A stretch of DNA of 22,757 bases, taken from contig JBPCPI010000082.1 in NCBI GenBank assembly GCA_050999295.1, positions 1-22,757 on the forward strand, read 5' to 3'. Shown here piece after piece: positions 6,170-14,800 of this stretch. Made by a program: the position numbers and the translations under genes. The DNA is from JACCQS01 sp050999295. Its GTDB lineage: Bacteria; Actinomycetota; Actinomycetes; Mycobacteriales; Geodermatophilaceae. Position 1 is the first letter of the stretch; every line of letters starts with the position of its first letter. A model generated the notes under the pieces. The model searched no databases and had not been told where the DNA came from. It saw nothing but the letters and a program-made list of their open reading frames with translations.

Positions 6170-7576
6170 TTGCCAGCCCGACGCGCTGAGATCCGGCCGG
6201 CAAGCACCCGGCGTCGGGTCCTGCTCGTACTGCTGGCGTTGGTCCTCGTCGCCTCGGCGGGGATCACCGCTCTCATCGTGGTGACCAGGGATCCGGCACC
6301 GGGATCCTCGGTTGCAGCGCTACCCGCGGCGGTCCTGCCGGAGCTGAGTACCCCGGACCCTGTCCTCGCCGATGACGTGGGCGAGGAACCGTTGCCGGAT
6401 CCGACGGTCCTGGCCGCCACGCTGGCCAGCACCGTGATCGATCCGAGACTGGGCGGACGCCTGCTGGCCCGGGTCACCGATGTCGTCGAGGGACAGGTCC
6501 TGTTCGACTCCGCGGGCGACCAGCCGGGGACTCCTGCATCCAATGCCAAGCTCCTCACCGCAGTCGCCGCGCTGACCACGCTCGATCCGGGAGATCGGCT
6601 GAAGACCCGGGTGGTGGCCGGAGCGACGCCGGGTCAGATCGTGCTCGTCGGTGGTGGGGACACGACGTTGTCGCGTACGGCCCCCTCGCTGACCTATCCC
6701 GGGGCGCCGACCGTCGCTGACCTCGCCAAGCAGGTACTGGCCACCGCTGACTCGGCGATCACCAGCATCCTCGTGGACGGCTCGCTCTTCGCTGGCCCAG
6801 CGGTATCGCCGTTGTGGAAGACCGGGGACGCCCCCTCGACCTACGCTGCGCCGATCACCGCCGCGATGGTCGACGGTGGACGCATCGAGGCCGGCTCGCG
6901 GTCGCGCAGTGCCACGCCGGATCTGGATGCCGGCGCCGCCTTGGCCGCCGCGCTGGGGCTGCCGGAACTTCCGGTGAGCGCAGGTAGCGCCGCATCCGAT
7001 GCAGCCGTTCTCGCCGAGGTCGCCTCAGCTCCGGTTTCCCGGCTCGTCGAGCTGATGCTCGCTCTCTCCGACAACGTGCTTGCCGAATCGCTGGCCCGCC
7101 ATGTCGCCCTGAGAAGCGGTCAGACCGCAGACTTCACCGGCGCTGCGAAGGCGATCATCGACGCCGTCGCAGCCGCCGGGCTGGACACCACCGGCGTACG
7201 GATCGTGGACGGCAGCGGGCTGTCGGCGCAGAACGCCGTACCCCCGAGGTTGTTCACCGACCTGCTGCGGGCGGTCGCCGCTGAGGACGGCGATCCGGAT
7301 CTCGTCGCGATCTCCAGCGGGCTGTCGGTGGCCGGGTACGACGGGACTCTGGTCGAGCGTTACGCCGGCGGACTCGCGGTGGGTGCCGGGTCCGTGCGTG
7401 CCAAGTCCGGAACGCTGAACGGGGTCAACGCGCTGACGGGGTACGTAGTGACCGCCGAGGGCCGGGTCCTTGCCTTCGCGTTGATCGCCGACCAACTTCC
7501 GCCCGGCCCGCTGATCGGCGGAGAACCGGTGCTGGACACCGTAACCGGGGTCCTGGCCTCCTGCGGCTGCCGCTGA
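6170..7576 (+). CDS. dacB: D-alanyl-D-alanine carboxypeptidase/endopeptidase (PBP4, peptidase S13)
   Basis: 468 residues from a TTG start chosen because AGGAGG sits five bases ahead; in-frame GTG 6128 and ATG 6149 are alternatives but leave almost no room for a promoter next to ppa. A membrane anchor or signal follows a basic N-terminus (RRRVLLVLLALVLVASAGITALIVV). The three penicillin-binding motifs are present: S-N-A-K (about residue 124, nucleophile serine), S-D-N (about 300, in LSDNVLAESLARHVAL) and K-S-G (about 412, in VRAKSGTLNGVNALTGY). VGGGDTTLS is typical of S13 enzymes. It trims or cleaves peptidoglycan stem peptides outside the membrane. It opens the housekeeping run and is followed by a strong hairpin. 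Confidence 0.95.
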   Translation: MPARRAEIRPASTRRRVLLVLLALVLVASAGITALIVVTRDPAPGSSVAALPAAVLPELSTPDPVLADDVGEEPLPDPTVLAATLASTVIDPRLGGRLLARVTDVVEGQVLFDSAGDQPGTPASNAKLLTAVAALTTLDPGDRLKTRVVAGATPGQIVLVGGGDTTLSRTAPSLTYPGAPTVADLAKQVLATADSAITSILVDGSLFAGPAVSPLWKTGDAPSTYAAPITAAMVDGGRIEAGSRSRSATPDLDAGAALAAALGLPELPVSAGSAASDAAVLAEVASAPVSRLVELMLALSDNVLAESLARHVALRSGQTADFTGAAKAIIDAVAAAGLDTTGVRIVDGSGLSAQNAVPPRLFTDLLRAVAAEDGDPDLVAISSGLSVAGYDGTLVERYAGGLAVGAGSVRAKSGTLNGVNALTGYVVTAEGRVLAFALIADQLPPGPLIGGEPVLDTVTGVLASCGCR

Positions 7577-7589
7577 CCCCAGTCCGATT

Positions 7590-7642
7590 CGAGTGAAGGA
7601 CGCCTTCTGCCAATAGGTTCGATACAGGGCGTCCTTCACTCG
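7590..7642 (+). terminator. Hairpin terminator after dacB
   Basis: CGAGTGAAGGACGCC (7590-7604) pairs perfectly with GGCGTCCTTCACTCG (7628-7642), 15 bp with a 23-base loop; CTG/CAG can add three more pairs inside. It lies 13 bp after the dacB stop and ends 11 bp before the GTG of the next gene. No T-run follows. Confidence 0.7.
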
Positions 7643-7653
7643 GGTGGATTCGC

Positions 7654-8787
7654 GTGCTCGCGTACGGTGGAATGCATGGGAATTACCTCGTGAGCGGCTC
7701 CCCGACCCTGGTCGACTGGGAACTCGCCAAGCGTACGGCTCGACGTCTGGTACGCAGCGGACCCGAGGTCACCGCGGACGACGCAGCCCAGGCCGTCGAG
7801 CAACTCCTGCAACTCAGCGACGAAGCCGAGAGCCATGTCCGCACGCTGACCAGGCTGACTCCGGTCGGGACCACGGTCCCGGCCGTACGCATCGTCGATC
7901 GCGCCGCCTGGATCGACATCAACGCCAGCGGGATGTCCAGCCTGATCACGCCACTGGCACAGCGGCTCGTCGACAGCCAGGAGAAACCGTCCAGCGCGCT
8001 GACCATCGCGATCGGGTCACGCGTGACGGGCGCGCAGGCCGGTGCGGTGCTGTCGTTCGTCGCCTCCCGCGTCCTTGGTCAGTACGAGATCTTCGGCAGC
8101 GGCGGCGAACTGCTCCTGGTCGCGCCCAACATCGTCGAGGTCGAACGCAAGCTCGGAGTCGATCCCGGCGACTTCCGGCTCTGGGTCTGCCTGCACGAGG
8201 CCACCCACCGGCTGCAGTTCACCGCCGTACCGTGGCTGGAGACCTACCTCCGCGAGCAGATCGCCGCCTTCGTCGATGCCACCGACACCTCGGCCGAGGC
8301 CATGCGCGAGCAACTCGGGGAAGTCGTGCGCAGCATTGCGTATGCTGTCAAACCCGGCTCGTCCGAGGATGACGAGGCTTCGTCGGAGGGCCTGCTCGCG
8401 TTGATCAAGAGCCCCGAGCAGCGGGCGATCCTGGACAAGTTGACCGCTCTGATGAGTCTGGTCGAGGGCCACGCGGAGTACGTCATGGATGAGGTCGGCC
8501 CCGATGTCGTGCCCTCAGTGGCCTCCATCCGCAAGCGGTTCAACCAGCGCCGCAAGGGCCGTGGCCCGCTGGACCGGATCCTGCGTCGGCTGCTCGGCCT
8601 CGAGGCCAAGATGCAGCAGTACGCCCAGGGCCGGCACTTCGTCAGCGGTGTCGTCGACGAGGTCGGCGTCGACGGCTTCAATGCCGTCTGGACCGGGGCG
8701 CACGCGCTGCCGACCATCGAGGAACTCCTCGATCCGGCCGCGTGGGTGGCTCGCGTACACGGCCCGCGCCCGGCGCTCACGTCCTGA
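7654..8787 (+). CDS. Zinc-dependent metalloprotease of the DUF2342 (zincin_2) family
   Basis: This is a 377-residue protein. It contains the zinc motif HEATH (HExxH) in CLHEATHRLQFTAVPWLETYL, and further on SLVEGHAEYVMDEVG, a second conserved segment that likely supplies the third ligand. The opening LVDWELAKRTARRLVRSGPEV and the middle RVTGAQAGAVLSFVASRVLGQYEIFG are typical of this actinobacterial family, whose members have been noted as F420-associated or 'putative hydrolases' without known substrate. The GTG at 7654 has GGGTGG six bases ahead; ATG 7672 and GTG 7690 are alternatives. Its place between dacB and tilS is conserved in actinobacteria. Function beyond metal-dependent peptidase is unknown. 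Confidence 0.88.
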   Translation: MLAYGGMHGNYLVSGSPTLVDWELAKRTARRLVRSGPEVTADDAAQAVEQLLQLSDEAESHVRTLTRLTPVGTTVPAVRIVDRAAWIDINASGMSSLITPLAQRLVDSQEKPSSALTIAIGSRVTGAQAGAVLSFVASRVLGQYEIFGSGGELLLVAPNIVEVERKLGVDPGDFRLWVCLHEATHRLQFTAVPWLETYLREQIAAFVDATDTSAEAMREQLGEVVRSIAYAVKPGSSEDDEASSEGLLALIKSPEQRAILDKLTALMSLVEGHAEYVMDEVGPDVVPSVASIRKRFNQRRKGRGPLDRILRRLLGLEAKMQQYAQGRHFVSGVVDEVGVDGFNAVWTGAHALPTIEELLDPAAWVARVHGPRPALTS

Positions 8788-8863
8788 CCCGGCTGCCCGT
8801 CCACCCGCTGCCGAACCCACCGCCGCCGAACCCGCCGTCCGCCGAATTCGCCACCCGCCGTCC

Positions 8864-9904
8864 ATGGCCGGACCACCCGCAGCCGTAGCGGCGATCCGTC
8901 GTGCTGTTCGGGCGAGCATCTCCGCCGTGCACCATCCGGTGCGGGTCGCCTGCAGCGGGGGAGCCGACTCGTTGGCGCTGGCCGCCGCGGTCTCCTTCGT
9001 GGCTCGCCGAGACGGCTACGGGCCGGTCTGCGGATTGACCGTTGACCATGGGCTGCAACCAGATTCAACGGAGCGGGCCCAGCGGACCGCGACGATCCTC
9101 ACCGACATCGGCCTGGAACCCGTACACATCCTGACGGTGCAGGTCGGGACGGAGGGCGGCCCGGAGGCTGCCGCTCGTACGGCCCGGTACGAGGCGCTGC
9201 AGCGAGGCGTGTGGAACACCGGGGGCTGTGTGGCGCTGGGCCACACCCGCGATGACCAGGCCGAGACGGTCCTTCTCGGTTTGGGTCGAGGGTCTGGCCC
9301 GCGCTCCATCGCGGGCATGCAGACCTACCAGGGCGTCTGGTGGCGACCGTTCCTCGACCTCCCTAGAGCCACGACCGTAAAGGCTTGCCAGGCACTGGGA
9401 TTGCCGATTTGGGACGACCCGCACAACCACGACCCGGCCTATCGGCGGGTGCGCCTTCGGCACGAGGTACTGCCGCTGCTCGACGAGGTACTCGGCGGCG
9501 GAACGTCCGCGGCCCTGGCACGTACCGCTGCACTGCTACGCGAGGATCTCGACGCGCTGGACGCGCTCGCGAAACAGTGGCAGACCGAGCACCACGCGAC
9601 CGGGGAGATCCTGCCCGCCGCCGGCCTGGCCGAACTGCCGGCGGCGCTGCGTCAACGAGTGCTCCGGCTCTGGCTGATCGGCCGGTCAGTCCCGGAACTC
9701 GGCTCGGTCCACCTGGCCGAGGTCGGACGGATGATCACCGACTGGCACGGCCAGGGCCCGCTGGACCTGCCAGGGGGATTCAGCCTGACCAGGACATCTG
9801 GCACGCTCACACTGAAAAGCGGGGCCCTGCACGGTCGTGCTAGTCCCCAGTCCGCGGTCCCAACTCCTCGCCGTAGCCCACCCCACCAACCACGGGAGCC
9901 CTGA
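8864..9904 (+). CDS. tilS: tRNA(Ile)-lysidine synthase
   Basis: 346 residues from the ATG at 8864. The PP-loop ATP site is seen as VACSGGADSLALA (SGGxDS), then VDHGLQPDS, and the conserved LGHTRDDQAETVLLGLGRGSG followed by the W-R-P-F/L-D-L run. The middle part DDPHNHDPAYRRVRLRHEVLPLL matches the 'D-x-x-N-x-x-x-x-x-R-x-x-x-R' segment of TilS. The enzyme attaches lysine to C34 of tRNA-Ile(CAU), changing its codon reading from AUG to AUA. The 76 bp before the start is a Pro-codon-like CCG-rich spacer with no gene. The stop is directly followed by the hpt GTG, and the tilS-hpt pair is widely conserved. Confidence 0.95.
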   Translation: MAGPPAAVAAIRRAVRASISAVHHPVRVACSGGADSLALAAAVSFVARRDGYGPVCGLTVDHGLQPDSTERAQRTATILTDIGLEPVHILTVQVGTEGGPEAAARTARYEALQRGVWNTGGCVALGHTRDDQAETVLLGLGRGSGPRSIAGMQTYQGVWWRPFLDLPRATTVKACQALGLPIWDDPHNHDPAYRRVRLRHEVLPLLDEVLGGGTSAALARTAALLREDLDALDALAKQWQTEHHATGEILPAAGLAELPAALRQRVLRLWLIGRSVPELGSVHLAEVGRMITDWHGQGPLDLPGGFSLTRTSGTLTLKSGALHGRASPQSAVPTPRRSPPHQPREP

Positions 9905-10510
9905 GTGGCCACAGTCGTCATCAACGGGCAGACCACCGACGAGATCAGCCCCCGAGCCACCGGCGTGTACGGCGACGACATCGAGACAGTGCTCGTCAGC
10001 GAACAGCAGATCGCCGCCCGGGTCGCCGAACTGGCCGACGAAGTGGCCGCGGACTACGCCGACCGCAGCGTATTGCTGGTCGGCGTACTCAAGGGCGCGG
10101 TGCTGTTCATGTCCGACTTCGCCCGGGCGCTGTCGCGGCCCTCGCAGATGGAGTTCATGGCGGTCTCCTCCTACGGCTCGGCCACCAGCTCCTCCGGGGT
10201 CGTCCGGATCCTCAAGGACCTGGACCGGGACATCTCCGGCCATCACGTGCTGATCATCGAAGACATCGTGGACTCCGGCCTCACGCTGTCCTGGCTGATC
10301 AAGAATCTCGAGTCCCGCCAGCCCGCCTCGCTCGAGGTCTGCACGCTGCTGCGCAAACCCGACGCGGTCAAGGTCGAGGCGCGGGTGCGCTACGTCGGCT
10401 TCGACATCCCCAATGAATTCGTCGTCGGCTACGGCCTGGACTACGCCGAGCGATACCGCGAGCTCTCCTTCATCGGAACCCTGCGCCCCGCGGTCTACGC
10501 CGCGACCTGA
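9905..10510 (+). CDS. hpt: Hypoxanthine phosphoribosyltransferase
   Basis: This 201-residue protein starts at a GTG immediately after the tilS TGA, with GGGAG ahead as ribosome site. It has the PRPP-binding motif VLIIEDIVDSGLTLSWL (with E-D and D-S-G), the VLLVGVLKGAVLFMSDFAR segment near the N-terminus, and the C-terminal FVVGYGLDYAERYRELSFIGTL typical of bacterial Hpt. It salvages hypoxanthine and guanine to IMP and GMP with PRPP. It is co-transcribed with tilS, and its position upstream of ftsH is common in many bacteria. A perfect 26-bp palindrome follows 26 bp after the stop. Confidence 0.96.
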   Translation: MATVVINGQTTDEISPRATGVYGDDIETVLVSEQQIAARVAELADEVAADYADRSVLLVGVLKGAVLFMSDFARALSRPSQMEFMAVSSYGSATSSSGVVRILKDLDRDISGHHVLIIEDIVDSGLTLSWLIKNLESRQPASLEVCTLLRKPDAVKVEARVRYVGFDIPNEFVVGYGLDYAERYRELSFIGTLRPAVYAAT

Positions 10511-10536
10511 CACCCCCCAGCGGGTCGCCGAGCTTT

Positions 10537-10562
10537 CTGGCGGTTTTGGCCAAAACCGCCAG
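10537..10562. terminator. Perfect 26-bp palindrome between hpt and ftsH
   Basis: The two 13-base halves centred at 10549/10550 (left half 10537-10549, CTGGCGGTTTTGG) are exact reverse complements with no loop. As RNA this would give a stem of about 11 bp. It lies 26 bp after the hpt stop, so it is probably the hpt terminator; a protein-binding site upstream of ftsH is the alternative. Confidence 0.55.
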
Positions 10563-10653
10563 GAATCAGAGCGCCGCCGTCCGGGAGGGACGCCGCGAGG
10601 TGGCTGAGCGTTGGACCACGCACGAGCACGAAGAGGATCTCAGCGCCTGCGGG

Positions 10654-10659
10654 TACAGT
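10654..10659 (+). promoter_or_regulatory. Possible -10 element for ftsH
   Basis: TACAGT fits the actinobacterial TANNNT -10 form and lies in the 275-bp spacer between hpt and ftsH, about 127 bp ahead of the ftsH ATG. No convincing -35 was seen. Apart from this and the palindrome I see nothing else in the spacer. Confidence 0.25.
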
Positions 10660-10785
10660 CGGCGCAGCGGTAGGAGCCGGGATTCCTTGCTCCACAGCGT
10701 CGGGTCGCGGCGCGAGCAGAGCCTTCGGGCCGACAAGAGCAGGAGGGACGCCGACCCCGATCCACCCTCGGGTTCGGACAAGGCG

Positions 10786-13700
10786 ATGGAACGTAAGAAA
10801 CTGATCAGGTCCCCATGGCTCTGGGTGGGGCTTGCCGTCCTGCTGTTCTTCGTCATCCAACCGCTGTTCAGTGGTGGCGGCGACTACACCGAGGTCAAGA
10901 CGTCGGTGGCACTGGAACAGCTCGAATCCGGCAACGTGTCCGAGGCGACCATCAACGACAAGGAACAGACCCTCGACCTGACGCTGCGCAATGCCGTCGA
11001 CGGCGAGACCAAGATCACCGCCTCCTACCCCTTGGAAGCCTCCGACGAGATCTTCGATCTCGTCCTCAACGCCGACGGGTCCAACGCCCAGTTCGACACC
11101 TCGGTGAGCCAGGACAACATCTTCTTCTCGATCCTGCTCAGCCTGCTGCCCTTCCTGCTCCTGATCCTCCTGCTGCTCTGGTTCATGAACTCCCAGAGCG
11201 GCGGTGGCCGGGGCGTCATGAGCTTCGGCAAGTCCAAGGCCAAGTTGGTCAGCAAGGAAACCCCGAAGACGACCTTCGCCGACGTCGCCGGAGCCGACGA
11301 GGCCATCGAGGAACTCGAGGAGATCAAGGACTTCCTGGAGGCTCCGGCGAAGTTCCAGGCCGTCGGCGCCAAGATCCCCAAGGGCGTGCTGCTGTTCGGT
11401 CCGCCCGGGACCGGCAAGACCCTGCTCGCCCGCGCCGTGGCCGGCGAGGCTGGAGTCCCGTTCTACTCGATCTCCGGCTCGGACTTCGTCGAGATGTTCG
11501 TCGGGGTCGGCGCGTCGGTGACCGGCGACACGCCCGTTCTCATTCGGGACGAGGACGGGACCAAGCTCGTGCCGATCGAGGAGTACGTCGACGCACGATA
11601 TCCCGAAGGCAAGGACGGGTACGTCGTGCGTGTCGACGGCGTCCAGACATTGGGCTTCGACAAGCAGACGACTGGTTTCCGTGGCCGGCTGGACAGCTTC
11701 GGAGGCAGCGCCTGGAAGTCAGTGGGCGGGGTCTACCGACACAAGGTAGACGAGATCTACGAGGTCGAGTACCTCGGCGGAATGATTCGGACGACAGGCG
11801 ACCACTCGGTGTTCGTACGCGGCCACGGCGGCATCAAAGCCAAGCAGACCCGCGACATCGTCCCAGGCGACGTGCTGGTGGATCTTCCGTACAAGTCGCG
11901 GACTGGATTCATCCCCGGGCTGGGCACCCAGCACGAGGTGCGCGCGCACACCTTCGACGAGATCGAGCCGATTCGGCTCAGGATCGGCGATGACATGTCG
12001 ACGATCGCTGCCAGCTACGACTTCGTTCGCCAGTTCGCCGGTCACATTCCGCAGCGTGAACTGGCTGCCGTGGCCGGCGTCTCCCAAATGACGGTAAGCA
12101 ACTGGACCCGCGCGGTTCACCACCCGCGCGGGTTGTCCACCGCACACCGCCACACCGCCATCCCCGACGAGGTCGATCTGACCCCAGAGCTGATGCGGCT
12201 GATGGGCTACTACACGGCAGAGGGCCGGAGTAACGGAAGTCTCGAGTTCGTGTTCGGCGCCCATGAGACAGACCTGCACGACGACGCGATCCGTCTGATG
12301 CGGGGGAACTTTGGGCTCGATCCCACCGTCGTCCAGACCGAGGACAACAGCACTCGATTGCTCTATTACTCCGCTGCGCTCGGTCGCTTCTTCGGCCGGC
12401 ACTGCGGCAACGGCAGTCACCACAAGCATGTCCCGGAGCTGCTCTGGACGCTGCCACGGGAGTACTTCCTGGCCTACCTCCGCGGGTATTCGGACGGGGA
12501 TGGGTACCAGACTGACACCGGCAAGCTGGTCATGGCGTCGGTGAGCAAGCGGCTGATCCGCGAACTTGCTTGGCTGGCAAGCATGCACGGCATCAAGAGC
12601 GGGATCACCCACAGCAGGCAGATCGGCGGGCGGGTGATCAAGCAGGTGCCACTGCCCGATGGCGAGTACTGGCGGCTGACCATCGGTGCCACCAGCAACC
12701 CCTTCCTGGCAGGCACCCGCACGTACCAGCACAAGAAGCCGGTGGTCATCAAGGTGACCCGCAAGCCGTACGACGGCTACGTCTACGACCTGTGCGGATG
12801 CGACAACGAGGCCTTCTTCGGCGGCGAGCGCCCCGTCCTGTTGCACAACAGTCGCGTACGGGATCTCTTCGAGCAGGCCAAGGCCAACGCGCCAGCAATC
12901 ATCTTCATCGACGAGATCGACGCGGTCGGCCGGCACCGTGGCGCGGGTATGGGCGGTGGCCACGACGAGCGTGAGCAGACCCTCAACCAGATGCTGGTCG
13001 AGATGGACGGATTCGACGTACGCGGCGGCGTGATCATGATCGCGGCCACCAACCGTCCCGACATCCTCGACCCAGCACTGCTGCGGCCCGGCCGTTTCGA
13101 CCGCCAGATCGCTGTCGATCGTCCCGACCTCGAGGGCCGCAAGGCCATCCTCAAGGTGCATGCCAAGGGCAAGCCGTTCGCCCCAGGGCTGGACCTGGAC
13201 ACCGTGGCCCGTCGTACCCCCGGCTTCACCGGTGCGGACCTCGCCAACGTGATCAACGAGGCGGCGTTGTTGACCGCCCGGCACAACCAGACGGTGATCA
13301 GCGACTACTTCCTGGAAGAGGCGATCGACCGCGTCATCGCCGGGCCTGAGCGTAAGACCCGGGCGATGAGCGAGAAGGAGAAGAAGGTCACCGCCTACCA
13401 CGAGGCCGGGCATGCGCTGGTGGCGCACGCGCTGCCCAATCTCGACCCGGTGCACAAGGTGACGATCCTGCCGCGCGGGCGCTCGCTCGGGCACACCCTG
13501 GTGCTGCCGACCGAGGACAAATACACCCAGACCCGCTCGGAGATGATCGACACCCTGGCCTACGCCCTGGGCGGCCGGGCGGCCGAGGAACTCGTCTTCC
13601 ACGAGCCGACCACCGGCGCCGGTGATGACATCGACAAGGCGACAAAGCTGGCCCGGGCGATGGTCGTGGAGTACGGGATGAGCGCCAAGCTGGGTGCGGT

Positions 13701-14199
13701 GAAGTACGGGTCCGGTGACGCCGAACCGTTCATGGGTCGCGACATGGGCCACGCCCGCGAGTACTCTGACGCGGTCGCCGCCGACATCGACGCCGAGATC
13801 CGGTCACTGATCGAACTCGCCCACGACGAGGCCTGGGACATCCTGGTCGACCACCGCACGGTCCTGGACAACCTGGTCCTCGAGCTCATGGACAAGGAGA
13901 CGCTGACCCGCGAGGACCTGGCGCGGATCGCCGAGGGGGTGTCCAAGCGGCCGTCGATGGCGCCGTACGAGGGCTTCGGCAGGCGGGCTCCGTCTGATCT
14001 TCCACCGGTGCTGACCCCGGCTGAGCGGGCGAGTGTCAACGGGTCGCCGTACCTGCCGGACGGCACTCCCGTACGTACGGCATCGGGACCCAACGGCGCA
14101 CCGGCCGGCGCCGGGGAGCCCGGCGGAGCGCGTGGGCAGGGTGCGGACGGAACCGGCCAGCGCGACGAGGCGACGACGTCGGCCGGATCTCGGGAGTGA
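10786..14199 (+). CDS. ftsH: FtsH, ATP-dependent membrane zinc metalloprotease, interrupted by an intein
   Basis: 1137 codons, of which 445 are an intein (11515-12849); the spliced protein would be 692 residues, normal for actinobacterial FtsH. ATG 10786 gives the family N-terminus MERKKLIRSPWLWVGLAVLLF (first membrane helix); the second helix is FFSILLSLLPFLLLILLLLWF. Walker A is GPPGTGKT (residues 205-212), the pore motif MFVGVGA runs up to the intein, and Walker B IIFIDEID and the ATNRPD...LLRPGRFDRQI arginine-finger region follow it. The protease has HEAGH (872-876) and TGAGDDIDKAT. The C-terminal ~70 residues are Gly/Pro/Ala-rich and low in complexity. FtsH unfolds and degrades membrane and short-lived proteins. 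The stop overlaps the folE GTG (GTGA). Confidence 0.96.
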   Translation: MERKKLIRSPWLWVGLAVLLFFVIQPLFSGGGDYTEVKTSVALEQLESGNVSEATINDKEQTLDLTLRNAVDGETKITASYPLEASDEIFDLVLNADGSNAQFDTSVSQDNIFFSILLSLLPFLLLILLLLWFMNSQSGGGRGVMSFGKSKAKLVSKETPKTTFADVAGADEAIEELEEIKDFLEAPAKFQAVGAKIPKGVLLFGPPGTGKTLLARAVAGEAGVPFYSISGSDFVEMFVGVGASVTGDTPVLIRDEDGTKLVPIEEYVDARYPEGKDGYVVRVDGVQTLGFDKQTTGFRGRLDSFGGSAWKSVGGVYRHKVDEIYEVEYLGGMIRTTGDHSVFVRGHGGIKAKQTRDIVPGDVLVDLPYKSRTGFIPGLGTQHEVRAHTFDEIEPIRLRIGDDMSTIAASYDFVRQFAGHIPQRELAAVAGVSQMTVSNWTRAVHHPRGLSTAHRHTAIPDEVDLTPELMRLMGYYTAEGRSNGSLEFVFGAHETDLHDDAIRLMRGNFGLDPTVVQTEDNSTRLLYYSAALGRFFGRHCGNGSHHKHVPELLWTLPREYFLAYLRGYSDGDGYQTDTGKLVMASVSKRLIRELAWLASMHGIKSGITHSRQIGGRVIKQVPLPDGEYWRLTIGATSNPFLAGTRTYQHKKPVVIKVTRKPYDGYVYDLCGCDNEAFFGGERPVLLHNSRVRDLFEQAKANAPAIIFIDEIDAVGRHRGAGMGGGHDEREQTLNQMLVEMDGFDVRGGVIMIAATNRPDILDPALLRPGRFDRQIAVDRPDLEGRKAILKVHAKGKPFAPGLDLDTVARRTPGFTGADLANVINEAALLTARHNQTVISDYFLEEAIDRVIAGPERKTRAMSEKEKKVTAYHEAGHALVAHALPNLDPVHKVTILPRGRSLGHTLVLPTEDKYTQTRSEMIDTLAYALGGRAAEELVFHEPTTGAGDDIDKATKLARAMVVEYGMSAKLGAVKYGSGDAEPFMGRDMGHAREYSDAVAADIDAEIRSLIELAHDEAWDILVDHRTVLDNLVLELMDKETLTREDLARIAEGVSKRPSMAPYEGFGRRAPSDLPPVLTPAERASVNGSPYLPDGTPVRTASGPNGAPAGAGEPGGARGQGADGTGQRDEATTSAGSRE
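11515..12849 (+). mobile_element. Intein with LAGLIDADG homing endonuclease, inserted in FtsH
   Basis: 445 residues, in frame, starting at Ser1 (SVTGDTPVLI, block A) and ending LLHN with Ser as the first downstream residue. Block B is TTGDHSVFV (intein residues 93-101, Thr/His of the splicing motif), and block F is YDGYVYDLCGCDNEAFF. Two endonuclease motifs are present: LMRLMGYYTAEG (about 226-237) and LAYLRGYSDGDG (about 319-330), each with its acidic residue. Between splicing and endonuclease parts there is a helix-turn-helix-like stretch (QRELAAVAGVSQMTVSNWTR, 180-199). Removing it restores GVGA-SRVRDLFEQAK, the normal FtsH sequence. The expected reaction is autocatalytic splicing via Ser1, Asn445 and Ser+1. 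No stop or frameshift is present, so it looks intact. Confidence 0.96.
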
Positions 14200-14786
14200 G
14201 TTCTGCCTCATCGGGAGAGCACTTCGACCAGGATCGGGCCGAGGCGGCCATTGCCGAACTCCTGCTCGCGATCGGTGAGGACCCAACCCGGCCCGGGCTG
14301 CTGGAGACCCCGGCGCGGGTGGCTCGGGCCTATCGGGAGATGTTCGCCGGGCTGCATCAGAAACCCGAAGACTTCGTCACCACGACCTTCGACGAGAACC
14401 ACGACGAGATGGTCATCGTTCGCAACATCGAGCTCTACAGCGTTTGCGAGCACCACCTCGCGCCCTTCCACGGGGTCGCCCACGTCGGGTACGTACCGAA
14501 CACGTCCGGCGAGATCACCGGCCTGTCCAAGCTGGCCCGGCTGGTCGACCTCTACGCCCGCCGTCCCCAGGTCCAGGAGCGCCTGACCTCGCAGGTCGCC
14601 GACGCCCTGGTGGAACGGCTCAAGCCGCGCGGGGCAATTGTCGTGATGGAGTGCGAACACCTCTGCATGTCGATGCGCGGAGTCCGCAAGCCGGGCTCGC
14701 GGACGGTGACCTCGGCTGTCCGCGGGATCCTGAAGACCAGCCAACCCACCCGCGCCGAGGCGATGAGCCTCATCCTCGGGCGCTAG
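14196..14786 (+). CDS. folE: GTP cyclohydrolase I
   Basis: This 196-residue protein has a GTG start overlapping the ftsH stop (GTGA). Hallmarks are EDPTRPGLLETPARVARAY, the zinc site SVCEHHLAPFHG (Cys and His), VGYVPNTSGEITGLSKLARLVDLYARRPQVQERLTSQ, and ECEHLCMSMRGVRKPGSRTVTSAVRG. The enzyme makes 7,8-dihydroneopterin triphosphate from GTP, the first step of folate (tetrahydropterin) synthesis. It is co-transcribed with ftsH and followed by folP, folB and folK; all four enzymes act in one pathway. It ends with TAG, followed a few codons later by another TAG in the same frame. Confidence 0.97.
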   Translation: MSSASSGEHFDQDRAEAAIAELLLAIGEDPTRPGLLETPARVARAYREMFAGLHQKPEDFVTTTFDENHDEMVIVRNIELYSVCEHHLAPFHGVAHVGYVPNTSGEITGLSKLARLVDLYARRPQVQERLTSQVADALVERLKPRGAIVVMECEHLCMSMRGVRKPGSRTVTSAVRGILKTSQPTRAEAMSLILGR

Positions 14787-14800
14787 GTTCGCGGGGGCTA

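Noticed and set aside
8489..8863. Upstream extension of the tilS frame
   Set aside because: It overlaps the metalloprotease gene in another frame and has no TilS similarity; ATG 8864 starts just before the PP-loop domain.
10546..10785. An 80-codon N-terminal extension of the ftsH reading frame
   Set aside because: The extension begins inside the 26-bp palindrome, is polar and unlike FtsH, while ATG 10786 gives the usual basic residues and first membrane helix.
11719..13752. A 677-codon open frame on the minus strand across the intein and ftsH
   Set aside because: It is the antisense shadow of the high-GC ftsH frame; no recognisable motif or ribosome site.
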